Shown here: one piece after another, positions 45,665 to 57,160 of the stretch
How positions within the stretch are numbered: position 1 is the stretch's first letter
How the letters are laid out: the number at the start of each line of letters is the position of its first letter
Origin: Aralia elata
Lineage: Eukaryota; Streptophyta; Magnoliopsida; Apiales; Araliaceae
DNA: 64,000 bases
Reading direction: 5' to 3'
NCBI GenBank assembly: GCA_034770075.1
Contig: CM068386.1
Coordinates: forward strand, 43,995,990-44,059,989
Translations under genes and position numbers: made by a program
The notes under the pieces: model-generated
Database searches by the model: none
Seen by the model: the letters and a program-made list of their open reading frames with translations, nothing else
Told to the model about the DNA's origin: nothing

Positions 45665-46252
45665 TTGACGGAGGGTGATGAGCCACCTGAGTATGCAGAT
45701 GGCATGGGCACTACTGCTAGTGATATTATCGAAGAGCTGACAAATAAGAACGAGGAGCTCGAGAATCAAGTAACTCACTTAGAGGAGCAGAACCAGGATC
45801 ACCAGGATCGAGAGGAGCAGTACAGGTCATTGGCATATCAGACTTTGGGGGAAAAGACTGAGTTGACCCAGAAGTTGCAGGAAAAGGACCAGAGGATTGC
45901 CGAATTAGAGGTAGAGGTTCACGGTCGCTGAGGGGTTTCTGTTCAGTTTGGTGTGATGGTTTATGACCTCCTAGAGAGGAATGTGATGCTGGTAGGACAG
46001 ATAGAGCGGGTAGAGGATCAGCTGGAGGCTACTCGTCTAGAGCGAGATGAGGCTATGGAGCACTTGGCAGCCCTGACTACAGAGATTGATTCCCTAAGGT
46101 CAGGCTTGGCCACTTCCATTGGCAGGTTGAGGGACAAGGTGAGGAGGTACCCCAGGGATGAAGGAAGTAGCAGGCGCATGATTAGGCGCCGAGTGGTCGA
46201 CAGGCTGGCTCGACGGGAGCTCAGGGTTGCAATTCGCCGCAGCAGGCGGTGA
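45665..46252 (+). pseudogene. E1 coiled-coil ORF upstream of gag (one in-frame stop)
   Basis: One frame of about 195 codons ends at TGA 46250-46252, broken only by TGA at 45929-45931. Part one: ASDIIEELTNKNEELENQ, HLEEQNQDHQDREEQYRSL, then KLQEKDQRIAELEVEVHG. Part two: DLLERNVMLVGQIERVEDQLEATRLERDEAMEHLAAL, then an arginine-rich end RRMIRRRVVDRLARRELRVAIRRSRR. Heptad patterns predict a long coiled coil followed by a basic, possibly nucleic-acid-binding tail. I recognise no family. The natural start is not visible: the first ATG in frame is at GMGT (about 45704), and the 5' part was probably removed by the LTR deletion. It lies in the leader, where most chromoviruses have no ORF. Confidence 0.6.
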
Positions 46253-46646
46253 TGTGTTATTTTAGCAGTATATTTGCAGTAGGTCCCACTTTTGTTATGA
46301 TAAGGGCTTAGTTATGTTGTAGATCCCTATGCTTGTAGCGTGCATGGGATAGTGGTTGAACCCCAATTTTGTTCCTGATAGAGGGGTGGAAGGTTATTAT
46401 TCCCTACTTCTGTTTGTTAGGGGATAGTTAATGATTGGCAGGCTATGTCATTTAGCGTTTATAGAAGTATGCCACATGTTGAGTCTGGTTGTATTAAAAC
46501 AGTGACATGTGGTTATAAATGCAGTTGCTTTAGTTAAATCAAATGTGTTTGATAGATGCTTTTACTTTTGATTGTTGACTTAAATGACTTTTTGCACATG
46601 GCATAAATCTATTAGTAAAAGCCGACTGTTCTCTTTTGAACAGACA
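46253..46646 (+). promoter_or_regulatory. E1 gag leader with possible splice acceptor
   Basis: Non-coding 394 bp between the coiled-coil ORF and gag. It is T-rich near its end and finishes TTCTCTTTTGAACAG two to three bases before the gag ATG (46647), a good 3' splice-site shape. A spliced gag mRNA that skips the upstream ORF is an inference. Confidence 0.4.
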
Positions 46647-49600
46647 ATGCCGCCGAGGAGACAACCCCGATACACAAGGGTGGAAGAGTCAGTGAATAAC
46701 GAGGGGGATCAGGCAGACCCTATGAGGACTTTTGTGAACTTGTTAGCCGAAGCAATGCAGGGCAGACAAGCCGCTGCGGTTGATCAGCCAGGAAGTCACA
46801 TGGCGAACTTTAAGGATTTCAAATTAGTAGGACCACCGGAATTTCGTGGGACTACGGATCCGATTGAAGCCCAGACATGGGTAGAAGAAATGGAGAAAGT
46901 TTTTGAGGTCGCAAGGGTGGCTGAAGAACAGATGACGTCGTTTACCACTTTCATGATGAAAGGTGAGGCAAATTACTGGTGGAAGGCGAACAAAGGTCGA
47001 GCCGGGGAAGGTACGATTACATGGGCTCGTTTCAAGGAGCTGTTTTTCGAAAGTTACTTTCCAGCAAGCATGCAGGCAAGCATGGAGATAAAGTTCTTGG
47101 AACTAAAGCAAGGAGGAATGTCAGTTGCGGAGTATGCCGCAAAATTTAACGAGTTAGCTAGGTTTGCTCCACATCAGGTGGACACCGAAGCTAGGCGAGC
47201 AAAGAGATTTGAACAAGGACTGAAACCTTGGGTGTATAGTAAGGTTGCGGTTTTGCAGATCAACACATTTTCTACGTTACTTGAGAAAGCAATCATTGCT
47301 GAGGGAGGAAGCGAAGCTTTGGCCAGGCACAACCAAGATCAGAAAAAGAAGAAGAGTCATGATGGTCATAAGGAAGGTAGCAGTGGGGGAAGTAACCCAA
47401 ATAAGAGAAAATGGAACGACAGTCAGATGTCAGGAAGCAAGTCCGGAGGGGATGCAAAGAAGGGCAATAAATACGAGAAATGTGGAAGGAATCACTTTGG
47501 AGAATGCATGAAAGGAAAAGGAGTTTGTTTCAACTGTGGTCAACCAGGGCACTTTTCACCACAATGCCCAAAGGCGAAAGCAGGAAGTTGTTTTTCTTGT
47601 GGCGCTTCAGATCATCAGAAGAAGGATTGCCCAAAGAGGAAGAGCGATGCAGGCAGTGCTAACCAAGGGAACAACAGTAAGCTAACTATCGGAGGACCAT
47701 CACAACAGAACAGACCAGTAGCACGCACTTTCAACATGACTGTGCAGGATGCGATGGAATCGAAAGACGTGGTGTCAGGTATTATTTCAATCAATAATAT
47801 CAGTGCATATGTGTTATTTGATTCGGGTGCTACCTGTTCCTTTGTTTCGGAAGATTTTGCTAAACGGTTAAATTTACCTCGTGAGAAATTAGAGAATCCT
47901 ATGAATGTGGAAGTAGCTAATAAAGAAGTTATTCCTGTGGAATACATCCATAGAAATTATTGTGCTGAGATAAACGGGTATAAACTGAGCATAAATTTAA
48001 TTCCGATACGACTAGGAGAATTTGATGTAATTCTTAGGATGGATTGGTTATCTAGTCATGGGGCTGTGATTGACTGTCAGAAGAAAAGTATACACCTGAA
48101 GACCCCGAATAAGTCGAAGGTCGTATTTTACGGTAGTAAATCGCCGAGACAATCTTGTTGTCTGACAATAATGCAAGCGAAGAAATTGCTAAGGAAAGGT
48201 TGCATAGGTTATTTGGCTCATGTGGTTGATACTCAAAGAATAGGGAGTGAAATGGGTCAGATACCTGTAGTAAGGGAATTCCCAGATGTTTTCCCAGATG
48301 AGTTACCGGGTTTACCGCCGGATAAAGAAGTGGAATTTGTGATCGACTTGGTACCGGGAACCGCGCCGATCTCAAAGGCACCGTACAGGATGGCACCGGT
48401 GGAGATGAAAGAACTGATGGTTCAACTACAGGAGTTACTAGACAAGGGGTATATTCGTCCGAGTGTATCTCCGTGGGGAGCGCCAGTACTGTTCGTGAAA
48501 AAGAAGGATGGATCATTAAGGCTTTGTATTGACTACAGGGAACTGAATAAGGTTACCATTAAGAACAAGTATCCGCTGCCCAGAATTGATGATCTGTTTG
48601 ACCAGTTAAAGGGAGCAAAATACTTTTCGAAGATTGACTTGAGGACGGGATATCACCAACTGAAGGTGAGGCAGGGAGATATTCCAAAGACAGCATTCAG
48701 AACTCGATATGGACACTTTGAGTTTCGGGTGATGTCGTTTAGGCTGACGAACGCGCCAGCAACATTTATGGACATGATGAACCGAGTGTTCAAGCAATAC
48801 CTAGATAAATTTGTTGTCGTTTTCATAGATGACATTTTAGTCTACTCGAAGACAGAGGAGGAACATGTCGAGCATTTGAGGATAGCCCTAGAAACGCTAA
48901 GAATGGAGAAACTATATGCAAAGTTTTCCAAGTGTGAATTTTGGCTACAAAGGGTGCAGTTTTTGGGGCACATAATTGACAAGGATGGTGTATCAGTGGA
49001 TCCTGCGAAGGTAGAAGCAGTAATAAACTGGGAGCAACCAAGGACGCCGACAGAAGTCCGAAGTTTCTTGGGATTAGTGGGTTATTATCGGAGATTTATT
49101 CAGAACTTTTCAAAGATAGCGACACCGTTAACAAATTTGACAAGGAAAACTGTAAAGTTTGTATGGACGGAGAAATGCGAAGAGAGTTTCTTGGAGTTGA
49201 AGAAGAAACTTAGTGAAGCACAGGTGTTATCACTACCAGATAATACAGGGGGATTTGTGGTGTACAGTGATGCGTCACACAAAGGCCTTGGATGCGTGTT
49301 GATGCAGCATGGGAAGGTCATTCCGTACGCTTCACGGCGGCTGAAGGACTATGAGAAGGGATATCCGACTCATGACCTGGAACTAGCGGCAGTGGTGTTT
49401 GCTTTGAAGATTTGGAGACACTATCTGTATGGGGAGAAGTGTGAGATATACACAGACCACAAGAGTCTTAAGTATATCTTCACTCAGAAGGAACTAAACA
49501 TGAGGCAGAGGCAATGGTTGGAGTTGATCAAGGACTACGATTGTGAGATTCTATACCATCCCGGTAAGGCCAATGTAGTAGCTGATGCGCTAAGTAGGAA

Positions 49601-51158
49601 GGGCAGGGATAAGTTGATGATGCTGACAGCTCAAGAGAAACTGATCAAGGATATGGAAATACTAGAGTTGGAAGTCAAATATCCGATCAGTGCAGACGAG
49701 AAACTATTCGTAGTGGAGGCGAGTCCAACTTTATTAGACAAGATAAAGGAGGCTCAAGAAAAGGATGACGAATGTGTTGCCATAAAGAAGCGAATCTTAG
49801 ATGGAGGGGAATTGAAGTACAAAACTGATAGCATGGGACTGCTAAGGTTTGAAGGGAGGATCTGGATACCGATAGTTCCGGAGTCGAGAGAAGAGATTTT
49901 GCAGGAAGCTCATTCTACAAAGTATTCAATACACCCTGGTAGTACCAAGATGTATCAGGATTTGCGCCAACATTTCTGGTGGCCGAACATAAAAAGGGAG
50001 GTTGCGGAGTGTGTTGGGCGATGTTTGACATGTCAAAGGGTAAAAGCAGAACATCAGAAACCGGGCGGACTGCTACAACCGCTGGAGATTCCGGAGCGGA
50101 AGTGGGAGCATATCACGATGGATTTTGTGACGGGGCTTCCACCAACTCAAAAAGGTTACGACGCGATCTGGGTGATCGTGGATCGTTTAACTAAATCTGC
50201 ACATTTTCAACCGATCAAGATAAGGTATAATCTGGAGTAGCTAGCAAAGTTATATGTGAAAGAGATTGTGTCACGACATGGAGTACCGGTATCTATTGTA
50301 TCTGACAGATATCCGCGCTTCACGTCGAATTTCTGGAAGAGCTTACAAGAAAGATTGGGAACTTAGTTGAGGTTGAGTACGGCGTATCATCCCCAGACGG
50401 ATGGGCAAAGTGAACAAACGATTCAGACGCTTGAGGATATACTTAGAGCATGTGTGATGGATTTTAAAGGCAGCTGGGACGATCATCTACCATTGGTGGA
50501 GTTTGCCTACAATAACAGTTATCATACGAGTATTGGCATGCCGCCATACGAAGCATTATACGGAAGAAAGTGTCGAACACCTCTGTGTTGGGACGAAGTC
50601 GGTGAACGGAGACTGTTGGGGCCCGAATTGGTGCAGCAGACCGTGGATGTCATTAAAGTGATAAGAGATCGATTGGTAACGGCTCAAGACCGACAGAAGA
50701 AATACGCCGATTTGCATCGTCAGAAGCGAGACTTTGAAGTTGGCAGCTTTGTGTTTTTGAAGGTATCACCTTGGAAGGGGAAGATCAGATTTGGAAAGAA
50801 GGGTAAATTGAGTCCCAGGTTCGTAGGACCTTTTGAAGTTTTAAAGAGCGTAGGTGAAGTGGCGTACGAGGTAGCTTTACCTCCTGAACTGGAGCATATT
50901 CATAATGTGTTTCACGTTTCTGTGTTACAACTATATAAACCTGACTACAAGCACATGATATCTTATGAACCAATTCAAGTTGAGCGAGACTTGTCATATG
51001 AAGAGATTCCTATCCAAATATTAGATAGGAAGGAGCAGACGTTAAGAAATAAGGTAATTCATTCGGTCAAAGTACTTTGGAGGAACCACGCAGCTGAAGA
51101 AGCTACGTGGGAGCTAGAAGAGAAAATGAGGAAGAATTATCCGCATCTTTTTGAGTGA
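46647..51158 (+). pseudogene. E1 Gag-Pol polyprotein with chromodomain (two in-frame stops)
   Basis: A single frame of 1503 codons from MPPRRQPRYTR. Gag: VGPPEFRGTTDPIEAQTW, then CFNCGQPGHFSPQC and CFSCGASDHQKKDC knuckles (about residues 293-330). Protease: VLFDSGATCSFVS (about 390). RT: CIDYRELNKVTIKNKYPLP and FIDDILVYSK (about 725). RNase H: VVYSDASHKGLGCVL (about 870). Integrase: HPGSTKMYQ, CLTCQRVK, MDFVTGLP, SDRYPRFTSNFW and GQSEQTI. Chromodomain-like end: VKVLWRNHAAEEATWELEE. This is a Tekay/Del-like chromovirus. Stops: TAG at 50238-50240 and 50364-50366, both CAG in relatives. MSFGLTNAP is MSFRLTNAP and ILGMDWL is ILRMDWL. It is otherwise intact. The Met 21 codons upstream (46584) is not the likely start. 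Confidence 0.93.
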
Positions 51159-51213
51159 ACCCCTGTTAAGTTTTTTCGTCTCTAGATTGTAATTCTGGGG
51201 ACAGAATTCTTAT

Positions 51214-51226
51214 AAGGAGGGGAGGA
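51214..51226 (+). other. E1 polypurine tract
   Basis: AAGGAGGGGAGGA directly precedes the 3' LTR start TGTAACGACC at 51227. The identical tract is in the upstream copy at 44916-44928. Confidence 0.9.
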
Positions 51227-54200
51227 TGTAACGACCGAGATTTTTAGAATTTTCCTTGTAATTCGAATTTTTGAATATTTTTGAATATATTATGTTATTA
51301 TATTATTTTGTGATGAATGTTTAAAGGTTGTGTGACAGCCTGGATTAAGTGAATGCGTGAAATTTATGTGTTGTAGCTTCGTATAAGTGAATAAATTGAT
51401 TTCGTGCAATATCACTAAATCACTATTCACGGGGCACGTTTTTCGATGCACTATTCACGCCATAAAAATTTTTGTGTCTCTTTCGATATTGAATAATTTA
51501 GTTAAGGCGTGTATGCGAATAGATAATTCTTTTTTTTAGTGTTAGAATTTTATTTGGAGTTATTGGTGATTTATTTAGTGGCCCAAATGTTTATTATGGG
51601 TGGCCCAAAGAAATGACCCAAACCCATGACCTAACCCATGACCCAAGACTTGACCCATATGGGATATGGGCATAAAAATCAGCATTTGGTGTAAGAGAGA
51701 GGGGAGTGCACGGTTGGGAGAGGAGGAGACCAAGTGTTGGGAGATTCATTTCCCAAACACAAGCATGCCAAACATTTAGTTGCCCAACTTAGACAAATTC
51801 CTTGAGCTCTTCAATATTCCTCCCATCTCTTTCCAAGGCACCTAGAAGACCTACCCTCCATTTCCATTTTCAGCAGATTTTCTAAGAGAGGGAGAGAACA
51901 TTATTGAGAGAGAGAGTGCTGCAGAAAATTTGAAGGAAGAAGAAGAAGAAGAAGAGAGGAAGAGAAGAATAGGTTCAGGTTTTGAGCAAGGAGGAAGAAG
52001 GAATAGCAAGCTAAGCATCTACACCATCACCACCATCTTCATCTTCAACCTTCAAAACTTCTAGAGAGAGAAAGAAGTGGGTGTGAGCTAACTTGAAGTA
52101 AAAGCTTCGGGAGGACTCAAGGTGGTTGAGGAGAGTTTCTAACAAAGCTCTAAAGGAGTTATACCATCTAAGAAGTAGCTACAAGAGATAAAACTTTAAC
52201 TCAATCCATTCCATTTGATTTGGTTGAGGTTTTTCAAAGTTTTCATGGGTTATAAGCTTTTGTGCTTGTTAGTTAGTTCTTGTGGAAATTCTTGTTGTCT
52301 TTGTTTGTGTTGGATGTTTATATATGTTGTTAAGAGGTTACATAAGCCATTAATAACATCAAAGCGAAACAAAAATGCAAGAAATCCTTACCTTGGCTTA
52401 ATGGAGCAAGAACAATGGACAAAACATGGGCTTTGGACTTTCGGACCATTTTAGAGGACTTTGTAGCTATGATTTCGTGTGTGTTTAATTTATTTGTTGT
52501 TATAGTATTATAGTTCCATGGGTTACAAAGTTAACCCAACTTGAATCGAGTAAAAAGGTGTTAAAACGAAGATTTGGTGACGATTTTAGTGAAGAACACC
52601 AAGAACACCAAGAACACGAAAATAAAACGTGATTTGATACTTTGGTCAAGGATCTCAACATGTTAATGTTAATGTATAGCTCTAAATTTTTGATATGTTG
52701 TATCCCTATGTCTTAGGAGTCCATAGAGTCCGGAACGGACCAATTTGAACGTGTATTGAGGGAGTTATGGTGATTGGAAGCAAGATAGGTCTAGAACACC
52801 AAAACAGAGCATTCCGGGAAGCAAAACGAGTTGGGGACTCAAGCCTAGCGCCAACGGCGCTGGGTAGGCACTGGCCATGAGTCCAGCTACTGCATGAGAG
52901 CGCTGTAGGCGCTGGTCATAGGCCATTGTGAGCGCCAACGGCGCTGGATAAGAGACTGTGCAAACAGCTTCGACGTCCTTTAGTAAAATGGGCATAACTT
53001 TCTCATACGAACTCGGATTGAGGTGATTCAAGATGATTCGGAAAGAGAACGAGTAGACCTAAAACTTTCGTTCTTTAAGTTTTTCAATTTGAGGTCTGTA
53101 GCATGGTCGAAATTGGCCATTTATAGGACTGATATGAAATTGGGGGCAATCAGAGGGCATCGGGCATGCGCGTAAGCACATATAATGCTCCCGACAATGT
53201 AAAATGTTGTTCTAAGTTCTAAAACATGAATGTTATGATTTATTATGATACTTAGCATTAACCAATGAGTATTAGATGAATCGAATGGGCGTGTTAGGCG
53301 TACACAATTGCGTGTCGCTTGGGCATTCGAATAGGCAAGTTGGGCGTATAGACGAACAAGCGCCGTAACGCCATGACTAGTGGGCATAACCTTGTTTAAT
53401 ATTTTGTTTCTAGTATGAATGAAACATCATAGAGTAGTATAAATTATTATTTGATATCCGGTATGTGACTAATTGTTATGTGAATATGTACTTAATTGTG
53501 TAGGATATTAAGGAGCGTGTGTTGTAATATTGTAGCAACGCTTCAGGCAAGTTTCCTAACGCTTGTCTAACCCTTGTGTTGGGCAAGTTTTCCCTAACCT
53601 TACTCGAATTATATTTTGAGCAGGTTTCATATCTTATACAGGTGCTGTATATTGTTGCAAGTTCCATGACTCAAATGGAGTTATTACTTTTGAATCATAT
53701 TATTGGATTAATTATTGTCAATTACTCCACCTCCAAGATAATTATTGATATTCGCAGCTTATGCATTTGAATTCATTATCTGTTGTTGGATTGTGAAACG
53801 TTTAAGTTCTTCATTCATGAATTGTTTAAGGAGATAGTCTACGCACTTGTTTCGGCTAGACACATACTTGTTATTATTTTAAAAGCTATCCAAACCAGTA
53901 GTTGGTGCAGATTCTTGGACTGAGAGAGCAACCCTTATTAGGGGATTATAATGTGTCGGTTATTCGATGCAATCAGAGTTAAATGTTATGCATATACATG
54001 GTGTACAAAAGGCGGATCCCCTCGAGTACAACTGACGGGGCCAGGTTTTAAAAGAGTTAGTCGAATGATTGACTCTTTGGCCAAAAGTTCATGGTCGGTT
54101 GGACCACTCAGCAGTAAATAATCATTATTCATTGTTTCATTTGAACTTTGATTATGTCATTTCAGCTATTTCATCAATGTTCATAAATTATTGATCTATG

Positions 54201-54587
54201 CAGCTATTATTCTTATTCATTCATGATATATCTTCATTCTTGCTTTTAAACTTGCTGAGCAAAGTAGTTGCTCACCCTTGCTATATCATGAACCTATTGC
54301 AGTTAAGTCGGAGAGTTCCAAAACGAGCAAAGGCAAAGGAAAGCTTAAGGACTAGTTATTCGTACTATTCTGTTATGTAATCGTGGAATAATTTTGTATT
54401 ATTAATGTATTCTGCGATGTATTTATTTAAGGTTATAGACCTTGGGACCGTAGTAACCCTTTTGTAATGAACAACATATGTTTATTTATTCCGCATTAGT
54501 TGATTTATGTTGTTTAGAGGTGTATGGATGTATTTTAGCGTGAGCACCAGATTCGAGATATTGGTACCTGAATTTGGGGGTGTCACA
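51227..54587 (+). repeat. E1 3' LTR
   Basis: TGTAACGACCGAG at 51227 to GGGGGTGTCACA at 54587, 3361 bp. Features inside: a GA-rich tract (51895-51965), a GC-rich patch with AGCGCCAACGGCGCTGG repeats (52845-52945), the shared LTR module (52965-53080) and the GAGCAA-N5-TTGCTC hairpin (about 54258-54275). Open frames within it (for example 52215-52454, 52765-53031, 53121-53387) have no coding support. Confidence 0.9.
52965..53080 (+). repeat. Shared LTR module, copy in E1
   Basis: CAGCTTCGACGTCCTTTAGT, GGGCATAACTTTCTCATACG, then CAAGATGATTCGGAAAG. It aligns by eye along its whole length with 28886-28990, 37463-37565 and 57052-57160. It is in the same orientation as the element. Confidence 0.8.
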
Positions 54588-55179
54588 GTTAGACTCTATA
54601 TAAGTTATGGACAAGGAGGAAATGTAACAATTGTAAATATTTCGGATCCTTGTAATTAGGGTTTCCGAGTATTATTGAATAAAATGAGATTTTAATGAAT
54701 GATATTGTGTTTTATGTGATTTAAGGTCGATTATTGACCAAAAGTACGTGATATATGATTATTTATAAGTGTTGCGGTTTCATAGACGAAATAAAAATTT
54801 TCCGAGAAAAATACTAAAACACTATTCATAAAACGCAAAAAATGCCTTTTTTGTTTTTTTGAATTTTTAAATTTTTGAATCACGAGATATCGTTTATTTG
54901 AGGACGAGAGACATAATCTCCAATAAAGCTGACGAAAGAAATTTCGAGGTTTTCGCATGTAGAATGGGATAGGAAATCTAACTAGAAAGAAATCGGGTAA
55001 CCGAACGATTTCGGAAATGTAAACCCTAATCGATTATATGAAAGGGCAAAATGGACCTTTTGCTAACCAAAATAGTTATAATAGCTAACTAGAAAGAAAC
55101 TAAAAATCAAAACTAAATTTCGAAGTAACCGAACTGAGTTAAGCTTAGGGTTTAAACTGGCTCGGCTAGGCTTCAGGAT

Positions 55180-55237
55180 GGCTTGGCTAGGGTTAAGCCA
55201 AGGATTGGTGATGGCTTGGCTAGGGTTAAGCCAAGGC
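55180..55237 (+). repeat. E2 LTR: duplicated CTTGGC...GCCAAG hairpin
   Basis: Two copies of GGCTTGGCTAGGGTTAAGCC(AAGG), eight bases apart. Each has CTTGGC and GCCAAG arms around TAGGGTTA. Confidence 0.8.
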
Positions 55238-56219
55238 TTGAGCTCTAGAGTTAAACCCTAGAGACTTAAGGCCTAAGTAAGGATGAGATGAAAACCAAAT
55301 GAAATGTAAATTAAAGCATAATAAAGCAAATATAGACCAAATGAGGGGTAAAAAGGGCCATAATGGCCAGCCACTTGGAGAAGGAGGGGACCAAATGGTG
55401 AGTCATTGGCATGAGTCACCTTATCTAGACAAGCACTAAATGCTTGGTTCCCTTGCAATTTATTCTAATTAGCCAAACAAAGCCTTATCAATCATTTGGT
55501 TCCTTAACCTTGCATAAGTTAGCCTAATCTTGCATGGTTAGGTTAATTGGTGGGAGATGAGATGATTAAGTATACTACACTTAGCCATTTCATCTTCATT
55601 TCCATTTTCAAGAGCTAGAGAGAAAAGAGAGAGCAAGAGAAAGAAGGAAAAGAGAGAAAGATCAAGATCAAGATCTTGTCAGTTCTAAGAGAATGTTAGA
55701 GATTTAAGGAGGAGGAAGAACCAAGGGGGATCAAGCTTTGATCGCCAAGTTGGAAGAAGAAAAAAAGAACAAAAAGGTAAGAACAAGAACCCTAAAACTC
55801 ATCTACTTCGTCTCTTTCTTTTAAACGTTTTCTAGTATGTTAGGAAGTGCTTTGTTGGTGGATATTGTTTATGTGGAGATCATTGAAGGATCTTGGAGAG
55901 ATAAGGTAGTTGTGATGGTTGATAACCTTGAAAAAACTACCAGTAAATGCCATGAAAGTGAATGAATAACTAAAATCATAAGCGTATGCATGAGGATGGA
56001 AAACGAACCCCATAGAAGACTTAATATTGAACTTATAATAATTGTTTGTGATTTTTTTTTTGTGAAAATGGAATCTATTCTAAACATATATGCTATGGTT
56101 CCTTACTTCGACAGGGTACAAATATCTAAATTTGATATTTTTAGATACTCTGGGAGGAGGGAAGTTTAGTTAAGGAAGTTATGAGAAAGTTCCAAATGGA
56201 ACAAAGGAAGAATACACCA

Positions 56220-56800
56220 TAACGAAGTTATAGCAAATTTTCCAAAAAAGACGTCTTAAGACGAAAACCCTAACTCGATACCACTTTTGGGCCAAGTTAG
56301 CAGATAGATAAGTTATGTGGAATAGTTTGATTTGTTAGAGCTTTTATTGCCCATGAAAAATGTGAGTCGTAGACTCGAGAACGAGCTCAATCTGACTTCA
56401 GATGAGTGAGTTCCAGTAATTTGAAAGTTTGACATCAAAAACGTTGTTTAATGAAAAATGAGTCTTTAAGGGACTTTTGAGCCAATTTTTAGGGTTGTTA
56501 GAATACGGTATAACAAAGTTATGGCAAAAGTTTTCGAAAAAGACGTCTTAAGACGAAAACCCTAACTTGGTACCACTTTTGGACCAAATTAGCGGATAGA
56601 TAAGTTGTGTGGAATAGTTTGATTTGTTAGGGCTTTTATAGCCTATGAAAAATGTGAGTCGTAGACTCGGGAATGAGCTCAATCCGACTTCAGATGAGGG
56701 AGTTCCAATAATTTGAAAGTTTGACGTTAAAAATGTTGTTTAATGAAAAATGAGTCTTTAAGGGACTTTCGAGCCAATTTTTAGGCTTGTTAGGAAACCG
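56220..56800 (+). repeat. E2 LTR: 292-bp tandem duplication
   Basis: The block beginning at about 56220 is repeated once at a spacing of 292 bp. The anchor motif GACGTCTTAAGACG, which includes the palindrome CGTCTTAAGACG, lies at 56250 and 56542. The copies share CGTAGACTCG and TTGAAAGTTTGAC blocks and differ at scattered sites. Confidence 0.88.
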
Positions 56801-57051
56801 GGAAAATTATTCTGTCCAGGGAACATTATAGATGGTGTTATGAGCTCAAAAAGGGCTCAAAGAACAGACTCATTCTGATATGGGATGACGAAGTTATGAA
56901 GCGGTGTAATAGGTGCGTTAAAATCGAATAAAGCAACTAAACAGAGCTTTAGTTCAAATTCAGAGGCAGGACTTTCAGAGTCGCGGCGCTGGGCTGAAAG
57001 CCGCAACGCTAAGGTTAAAAGTAGCGGCGCTGGTCAAGAGGTTGTAAAGGA

Positions 57052-57160
57052 CAGCTTTGATATCCTTTAGTAAATTGGGCATAACTTTCTCGTACAAACT
57101 CCAATTTGGATGATTCAAGATGATCCGAGAAGCTAAGAAGTAGACCTACAACTTTCATTC
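57052..57160 (+). repeat. Shared LTR module, copy in E2
   Basis: CAGCTTTGATATCCTTTAGT, TTGGGCATAACTTTCTCG, then CAAGATGATCCGAGAAGCTA. Homologous to the E1 and A3 copies. As in E1, a patch of GGCGCTGG-type repeats (56983-57035) lies just upstream. Confidence 0.8.

Noticed and set aside
48052..48516. 154-codon frame antisense to E1 pol, and other antisense frames at 48.6-49.3 kb
   Set aside because: These are shadows of the protease-RT coding strand, where codon bias leaves the complement open. No motif is seen.
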